From NCBI GenBank assembly GCA_947304585.1, contig CAMZBI010000019.1:1-40100 (forward strand): a DNA stretch of 40,100 nucleotides, given 5' to 3'. The DNA is from an uncultured Clostridia bacterium. Lineage in GTDB: Bacteria; Bacillota; Clostridia; UBA1212. Under the pieces are notes generated by a model, which saw only the letters and a list, made by a program, of their open reading frames with translations, was not told the origin of the DNA and ran no database searches. Shown piece after piece: positions 36,701 to 40,100 of the stretch (its first letter is position 1; each line of letters opens with the position of its first letter). The position numbers were made by a program, and so were the translations under genes.

Positions 36701-37267
36701 GGCGGAGAGGAGAAAAAATGGGACGAGTCCCTTCTTGAACGCACCGCAAGGCACGAGTCCGGCCACGCCCTGCTCTACTGGCGCAGCGGCATAACTCCGT
36801 CATATCTGACCATCGTTGCCCGGGGCAACCACGGCGGATATATGATGCACGACGACAAAGAGAAGGAAATCTCCACAAGGGAGGAGATACTGGCAAAGAT
36901 CAGAACTTCTCTGGCCGGCCGGGCAGCCGAGATCGTCTATTACGGCGAGGAGGAAGGCACGTCAACAGGCGCCAGCGGAGATCTCGAAAACGCTACACGC
37001 TATGCGACCCACTACCTCTGCGCCTGGGGCATGGACCCTGAATTCGGTCTTGCCACGGTGGTTGACAAAGCCGCTCTGTCAGGCGGCATGGCTCCGGAAA
37101 TCCGCAAAGCCGTCAACAAGATCCTTGCCAATGAGCTCCAAAAGACAGTGGAAATAGTCCGGGCTAACAAACCGGCAATGGATGCCCTTGTGGAAAAACT
37201 CCTTGTTGAAAACCATCTGTCGGGAGACCAAATTAAGGCGGTGTTGGAGAAGTTTGAGATCAAATAA
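33722..37267 (+). CDS. Clp-like AAA+ / receiver-like / FtsH-like AAA+ and M41 peptidase fusion
   Basis: A 1181-aa fusion. Residues 1-130 are helical, like a divergent Clp N-domain; 135-235 is a charged linker. Clp-type AAA+ (about 240-500): Walker A GPPGVGKT (272-279), Walker B D339-E340, sensor 1 N382, Arg finger R428, sensor 2 R489. Receiver-like domain (about 548-660) with D596 where the phosphoacceptor would lie, but no canonical acidic pair or Lys. FtsH-type AAA+ (743-1000): GPPGTGKT (784-791), D843-E844. M41 peptidase: HESGH (1011-1015), third ligand candidate D1087. No transmembrane helix, unlike true FtsH. Pore loop L817-V-G lacks the aromatic residue. It is probably a cytosolic ATP-driven protease; targets unknown. 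Confidence 0.87.
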   Translation: MSDVKISKQLRAIIESSKVFNNTPAAGPESVCPAQFLLATLLTVEDDEPLVKMSSTERYFVKRTLIAILGDRAFENYTKLFLKSSIQRHKEQTAAGPMLDHYLAKAAEHSAEDEISILTLLKEIANDPPLDIKKHAEGYTPKADEDTDFSAYEAAFRSSGFAGKTVDDNKEATEEKDIETGDENKSGTLSREPKNPVVMPPNPFEESRSKRRKKTLERLVERVKEIQRTLLSQVYGQDFAISVFTAGYFQAEFSAMTDADRKKPLATFLFAGPPGVGKTFLAETAAKVLGLPFKRFDMSEFAEHILDAFSGTPKTYKDSKAGIVTSYVKENPKCVILFDEIEKAHINIINQFLQILDAGHIRDAYFEQEIQFKDTILFFTTNAGKQLYESAETTDYSGVSRKVILNALRSDVNPQTKIPYFPEALCSRFATGNVVMFNHMGAHTLLQIAEKEIKKRLTRYSDQLELCINVDPAVYSTILFAEGGHADARTVQSRAGSFIDSELYELFRLINSGKVPYTVADLERIDIGVDIPDDDEDIHELFLRKDSFDVLVFASEETCGACDLSSPKDTRIFGVQSVDVAKDVLKKQDISFVLIDIAYGSCGKGDVLNLEDVDSKGRDFFWYVKEKMPDIPVYFIEHGESSIIPEERLSFMKQGVRDVLNVDKEKEALAANIEAINKQLHQQKSMAILAKSNKVVEFETSQTVEEGGKVAGIKLFDLELKTAVDSEDSKNILSNVSKPTVRFSQVIGAEDAKSELQYFVEYLKNPKKFIGTGVNAPKGVLLYGPPGTGKTMLAKAMACESDVTFISAEGNQFHNQLVGVGRDRVKELFATARKYAPSILFIDEIDAIAKNRFSADAVTQNGSHVATLTALFTEMDGFKTDTTKPVFVLAATNADASQSSEELDPALLRRFDRRIFVDLPTREERIRFIKERIAKNPAFEISEDKINSIGIRSNGMSLALLESVVDLSLRTAIKDGNLKVTDAIFDDAFETYCGGEEKKWDESLLERTARHESGHALLYWRSGITPSYLTIVARGNHGGYMMHDDKEKEISTREEILAKIRTSLAGRAAEIVYYGEEEGTSTGASGDLENATRYATHYLCAWGMDPEFGLATVVDKAALSGGMAPEIRKAVNKILANELQKTVEIVRANKPAMDALVEKLLVENHLSGDQIKAVLEKFEIK

Positions 37268-37285
37268 GTCCGAGAGGAAAGTCTC

Positions 37286-37963
37286 ATGAAATACTTTGTC
37301 GTTTCGGACGTCCACGGCTGTGCCGGGATCCTGAAAAAAACTCTTGAAAGCGGAGGATATGATCCGGAAAACCCGGACCATATGCTTGTCTGCTGCGGCG
37401 ACTTCTTCGACAGGGGAACGGAAAACTTTGAGGTTCTGAAATTTTTCGAGAGACTGCCCCGGAAAATAATGATCAAAGGCAACCACGACGAGCGGCTCCT
37501 GGAGATTCTGAACACCGGAAAACTGATCGAACACGATGCCCTTAACGGAACCTTCACCACCATCGAGGAATTCTTCGGCAAATACACAACCATCAGTTTG
37601 GACGAGCCGTTGGACTTTTCCGGAAGCACCGGAACGGTGAGACGTCTTACCGAATTTATAGGCGAAATGGTTGACTATTACGAAACGGAGAATTACGTTT
37701 TTGTCCACGGTTGGCTGCCGATAAACAAAGGTACTGTTGTGTCGGATTGGAGAAAAGCATCCCCTGACCAATGGCATGCCGGGCGCTGGACGAGCTGGGT
37801 CAACGGCTCCGAGATGCCCGGCAGAAACGAGGTCAAGACCGTTGTCTGCGGCCACTACCCGGTATGGAGTCAGGGCATGTATTATGGGGAAGGTTTTATC
37901 GCCATCGACGCAGGGACGGTCGCCACGGGCAGGATGAATTTGTTGGTGATCAGTGAACAGTGA
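37286..37963 (+). CDS. PPP-family metallophosphoesterase
   Basis: A 225-aa protein with the full calcineurin-like metal site: D8-x-H10 (SDVHG), G38-D-F-F-D-R-G44, G65-N-H-D68, H141 (FVHGW) and H190 (CGHYP). This is the PPP pattern of ApaH-like Ap4A hydrolases and PrpE-type Ser/Thr phosphatases; which substrate it uses cannot be read. GAGAGGAAA precedes the ATG, 18 nt after the fusion-protease stop, so the genes are co-transcribed. The last residues VISEQ and the stop codon are encoded inside a repeat element. Confidence 0.88.
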   Translation: MKYFVVSDVHGCAGILKKTLESGGYDPENPDHMLVCCGDFFDRGTENFEVLKFFERLPRKIMIKGNHDERLLEILNTGKLIEHDALNGTFTTIEEFFGKYTTISLDEPLDFSGSTGTVRRLTEFIGEMVDYYETENYVFVHGWLPINKGTVVSDWRKASPDQWHAGRWTSWVNGSEMPGRNEVKTVVCGHYPVWSQGMYYGEGFIAIDAGTVATGRMNLLVISEQ

Positions 37964-38143
37964 GCAGTGGTCAGTTGACCGTGGTCAGAGAACAATTAAC
38001 AGTGAACAACTGAGGTAATGCGGCTCTGCCGCACGTCAGCTGTCCACTGTTTTTTTAGTGTTTATTATCCGTGAGGCTGAAGCCGCAATGCATTGCAAGC
38101 TGCGCACGTCAACTGTTCATTGTCAACTGACCGCTGTCAACTG
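37946..38143. repeat. about 200-bp inverted-repeat element between convergent genes
   Basis: The left arm holds AGTGA/CAGTTGAC-type repeats (GTGATCAGTGAACAGTGA 37946-37963, GGTCAGTTGAC 37969-37979). The right arm holds the reverse complement (GTCAACTGACC 38122-38132). The centre has the TGCGGC/GCCGCA hairpin and a perfect 12-bp palindrome, GCAATGCATTGC (38085-38096). The first 18 bases match 17 of 18 at 7201-7218. No transposase is present, so a MITE-like or other non-autonomous repeat is possible. Confidence 0.72.
37998..38056 (+). terminator. long-hairpin intrinsic terminator inside the repeat element
   Basis: Nested pairings AACAGTG/CACTGTT (37998-38004, 38045-38051), ACAACTGA/TCAGCTGT (one mismatch) and TGCGGC/GCCGCA form one long stem. 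A run of seven T (38050-38056) follows. It would end the RyR-protease-phosphoesterase transcript. Confidence 0.75.
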
Positions 38144-38449
38144 TCAAGTCTCTTCGTCGTAACACCTCATGTACTCGCCAAAGACCGCATCCGCCGTTTC
38201 TTCGACTTCCACCAAAAGATATTCATCTTTCCTTTCATTGCGGTCCAAGGTCGTAATCTTGTACGCCGCCGCCTCACATTCATCCTCCGTTTCAAACTGC
38301 TCTGCAGGCACCAGTATCTCATAAATGCTTCCTCTGTAAGCGATATGGGCTGTCACAAAAAACAGAGCCTTGTTTCCGTCTTCGTCATATAATACCGACA
38401 TTCCGTCTTCGTCTTCTCCCCACGAGATGTATCTTTTTGCAAAATCCAT
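38144..38449 (-). CDS. DUF1292-family small acidic protein
   Basis: A 101-aa acidic protein. The pattern LYDEDGNKALFFVTAHI, YRGSIYEILVPAE and the closing EVEETADAVFGEY matches the DUF1292 (YrzB-like) family of Bacillota, of unknown function. It is convergent with the phosphoesterase gene, its stop codon abutting the repeat element. Two tandem SD copies precede the ATG. Confidence 0.8.
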   Translation of the reverse strand: MDFAKRYISWGEDEDGMSVLYDEDGNKALFFVTAHIAYRGSIYEILVPAEQFETEDECEAAAYKITTLDRNERKDEYLLVEVEETADAVFGEYMRCYDEET

Positions 38450-38450
38450 A

Positions 38451-38474
38451 ATTTACTCCTTTATTTACTCCTTT
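38451..38474 (-). repeat. tandem duplication of a Shine-Dalgarno segment
   Basis: Two perfect 12-bp copies, minus strand AAAGGAGTAAAT (38474-38463 and 38462-38451), lie directly before the DUF1292 ATG at 38449. The proximal GGAG is 8 nt from the ATG, so it is the likely working site. Confidence 0.9.
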
Positions 38475-38729
38475 GCCCTAAGATTTCTATTCTGACACTT
38501 GCCGTCAGCGCAGCACGAATGATTGCGCAGCTGGTCAGCTAAGACATCGCGCAGCAGTGATCGCGGCGCCTTAAGCAGAACAGCGCCGCCGGTTGCGCCA
38601 CACTCCCGGCGCTTGCCCCGCATCACTCGCACCGCAGGTGCGTTTAACCGTCACTGACGATATACCCGAAATTCAGGCAAAATTATACTTTTAAATAAAA
38701 ATATATTTGTGGAAAATTCAATCTTCAGA
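38475..38729. other. intergenic stretch with GC-rich short inverted repeats
   Basis: No coding signal was found. The 38500-38645 part is GC-rich with short repeated GCGCAG-like words and a perfect hairpin CGCACC/GGTGCG (38628-38633, 38637-38642). From about 38680 it turns A/T-rich toward the lipoprotein promoter. No clear minus-strand promoter for the DUF1292 gene was seen. Confidence 0.5.
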
Positions 38730-38738
38730 TGGTATAAT
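38730..38738 (+). promoter_or_regulatory. extended -10 promoter of the lipoprotein gene
   Basis: TGGTATAAT gives a TGn-extended consensus -10 (TATAAT 38733-38738). The best -35 candidate, TTGTGG at 38707, is 20 bp away, too far, so the promoter probably relies on the extended -10 and the A/T-rich tract upstream. Confidence 0.65.
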
Positions 38739-38813
38739 GCCCCTGTTTATGACCTACGCCGGGTTTTTGTTTATTTTGAATAACCGGTTCCCTAAAAAAG
38801 GAGGATCATTGGC

Positions 38814-40100
38814 ATGAAAAACTTGTGTTTATTATCGAGGGTGAAGACTGTCATCGCCTTGCTGCTTGCGGCGGTGATACTGTTTGGCGTTTCTGCTTGC
38901 GTAGATCCGGTCATGCCTCTCCCGACGGACGAGCCCTCGTATACCGAAGCACCCTCCGGGGAAACAGGATCGCCGACTGCTGTTCCGACCGATGTTCCGG
39001 AAATCACTCCTTTTGCGGAGACTGAGAACCCGACAGAGCCTCCGGAAGAGACACCTGAGCCCACTGAGAAGCCTACTGCTGAGCCCACTGAGAAGCCCAC
39101 TGCTGAGCCTACAGAGGAACCGACGGAGGTTCCCACGGAACTTCCCACTTTGGAGCCAACGGAGTCGCCTGCACCGACTGACACGGCTGTTCCCACCGAG
39201 GTTCCCGCGACGGATACGCCAACGCCGACTCCGACGCCTACCCCCACGCCGACTCCTACTCCGACGCCTACCCCAACGCCGACCCCGACACCCAAGCCTA
39301 CTCCAACGCCTCCTTCCAACGTCGAGGCATTTGAAGGCATTGTCATTTCCAAAGTCTACGGAAACGGAGGAAACAAGGACGGCGTGTGCGAGCACAGCTT
39401 TATCGAGCTTTGCAACACCTCTAACAAGAGCATAAATCTCAACGGCCTGTCCGTGTACTACAAGACAAAGACAGACGCCTCCTACAAATCTTTTAAACTT
39501 GCCAACGTCACCCTCCCCGCAGGCGGTTACTATCTCATCCGCTGCGCCGCCGGCAAGAACTACAAGGCGGAGAGCGAGATGCTGAAGATCACCAGCTACG
39601 ACGCCACCTGGGACGTGACCATTGACAATAAAGAGATCGCATTGGTGTTGGCGCCTACTGCAAAATCTCCCGCAGCTTCTGTCCAGCCGGCCGAGATTGC
39701 CGACAAAGTCTCCTATTTTGTCGCCTCCGAGACCTTCTATTTCGACACAGGCTACGTCAGCGACATGTCCAAGGCCAAATTTGCGGTCAGAGTTGCCCTC
39801 AAGCCTGACAGCGGCTACAGAGTCATTAACCTTGGCAAACAAAACTCCCTGACTCTCAAGCAGATCGCCCCCACGTCTTCCAAAGGGGCAAATACCATCT
39901 CAAAATGCGTCATAAACGAGGTCAAGTTTGACCACGATCCGGGCTATTACGACGGCTCGTTCTACCTTGCCCTCTCGGCCGCTGACGGCTATAAGATCTA
40001 CTACACCTTTGACGGCTCCGACCCCAGAGTTTCCAACACCAGAAGAGTGTACACCATACCGATCTCCATGACGGATACCTCGAGAAAAGGGTACGGCGAG
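38814..40100 (+). CDS. lipoprotein with P/T/E-rich linker, lamin-tail domain and start of a chitobiase-C-like domain (partial, runs off right edge)
   Basis: An open frame of 429 codons without a stop. The basic N-terminus and hydrophobic core end in lipobox V26-S-A-C29, so it is predicted to be lipid-anchored outside the membrane. Residues 30-170 are a Pro/Thr/Glu spacer with (TP)n and EPTEKPTA repeats. From about 174 a lamin-tail domain begins (GIVISKVYGNGG, SFIELCNTS, INLNGLSVYY). From about 385 comes SFYLALSAADGYKIYYTFDG, then SDPR, the chitobiase C-terminal-like motif. In Clostridia this order often precedes a CotH kinase domain, which would lie beyond the window (inference). AAGGAGG (38798-38804) precedes the ATG. 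Confidence 0.88.
   Translation, partial: MKNLCLLSRVKTVIALLLAAVILFGVSACVDPVMPLPTDEPSYTEAPSGETGSPTAVPTDVPEITPFAETENPTEPPEETPEPTEKPTAEPTEKPTAEPTEEPTEVPTELPTLEPTESPAPTDTAVPTEVPATDTPTPTPTPTPTPTPTPTPTPTPTPTPKPTPTPPSNVEAFEGIVISKVYGNGGNKDGVCEHSFIELCNTSNKSINLNGLSVYYKTKTDASYKSFKLANVTLPAGGYYLIRCAAGKNYKAESEMLKITSYDATWDVTIDNKEIALVLAPTAKSPAASVQPAEIADKVSYFVASETFYFDTGYVSDMSKAKFAVRVALKPDSGYRVINLGKQNSLTLKQIAPTSSKGANTISKCVINEVKFDHDPGYYDGSFYLALSAADGYKIYYTFDGSDPRVSNTRRVYTIPISMTDTSRKGYGE
39057..39315 (+). repeat. coding tandem repeats in the lipoprotein linker
   Basis: Two 24-nt copies (39057-39080, 39081-39104; one base differs) encode EPTEKPTA. Further on, from about 39212 to 39315, a degenerate ACN-CCN dipeptide repeat encodes Thr-Pro. 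Such tracts change length by slippage and produce long spurious antisense frames. Confidence 0.85.

Noticed and set aside
33722..37267. Ordinary FtsH
   Set aside because: No N-terminal membrane helices, a second Clp-like AAA+ module, and altered pore and Arg-finger motifs.
37946..38143. CRISPR array
   Set aside because: The repeats are short, imperfect and arranged as inverted arms; no regular spacers or cas genes.
38792..39842. Long minus-strand frames (186 and 336 aa) with Val-Gly and Ser/Arg-rich repeats
   Set aside because: They are antisense to the Pro/Thr-rich lipoprotein, whose frame has SD, promoter, lipobox and recognisable domains; the repeats come from the linker.

Overview
The window looks like chromosomal DNA of a moderately GC-rich Bacillota (Clostridia-type) bacterium. 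It carries core genes in Gram-positive style: ylxM-ffh-rpsP-khpA-rimM, pth-mfd, fakA/plsX/acpP and rbgA-rnhB-yraN. It has strong SD sequences, several TTG/GTG starts, sigma-A-type promoters with 17-bp spacers and a lipobox lipoprotein. No tRNA, CRISPR array, insertion sequence or phage gene was seen. Species cannot be fixed from the sequence.

Layout. 1-410 (minus): strong promoter and 5' leader of an rRNA operon whose 16S gene lies beyond the left edge. 602-3047 (plus): GT4 glycosyltransferase and a serine hydrolase. 3140-3911 (minus): a TetR-type regulator with a perfect palindromic operator on its own promoter. 4006-9768 (plus): unknown protein, fatty-acid kinase FakA, a DegV/FakB-type protein, a GNAT-like protein, PlsX and acyl carrier protein; these fit uptake of exogenous fatty acids into phospholipid via acyl-phosphate. 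9870-12910 (minus): SRP/ribosome-maturation operon with its own promoter, convergent with the previous block. 12921-27194 (minus): a long, tightly packed run of DUF2284 protein, two-subunit Fe-S hydro-lyase, rbgA, rnhB, yraN, MFS transporter, GDPD phosphodiesterase, unknown 415-aa protein, ADP-ribosylglycohydrolase-fold protein, pth and mfd. 27251-30622 (minus): MATE transporter and GH127 beta-L-arabinofuranosidase.

30745-37963 (plus) is the most unusual part. After a GT2 glycosyltransferase and a terminator-like hairpin come three closely spaced genes: (i) a membrane protein with two Rossmann/TrkA-N-like modules and a C-terminal ryanodine-receptor (RyR) domain; (ii) a 1181-aa protein fusing a Clp-type AAA+ module, a receiver-like domain and an FtsH-type AAA+ plus M41 zinc peptidase, with no membrane segment; (iii) a PPP-family metallophosphoesterase. 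I know of no described system with this composition. The working inference is a ligand-gated membrane sensor controlling a two-motor protease, with the phosphoesterase acting on the signal or on a phosphorylated component.

37946-40100: a roughly 200-bp inverted-repeat element that fills the gap between two convergent genes and supplies a terminator (a related copy lies at 7201-7250), a DUF1292 protein with a duplicated Shine-Dalgarno sequence, and the 5' part of a lipoprotein with a Pro/Thr/Glu linker, a lamin-tail domain and the start of a chitobiase-C-like domain; it runs off the right edge.
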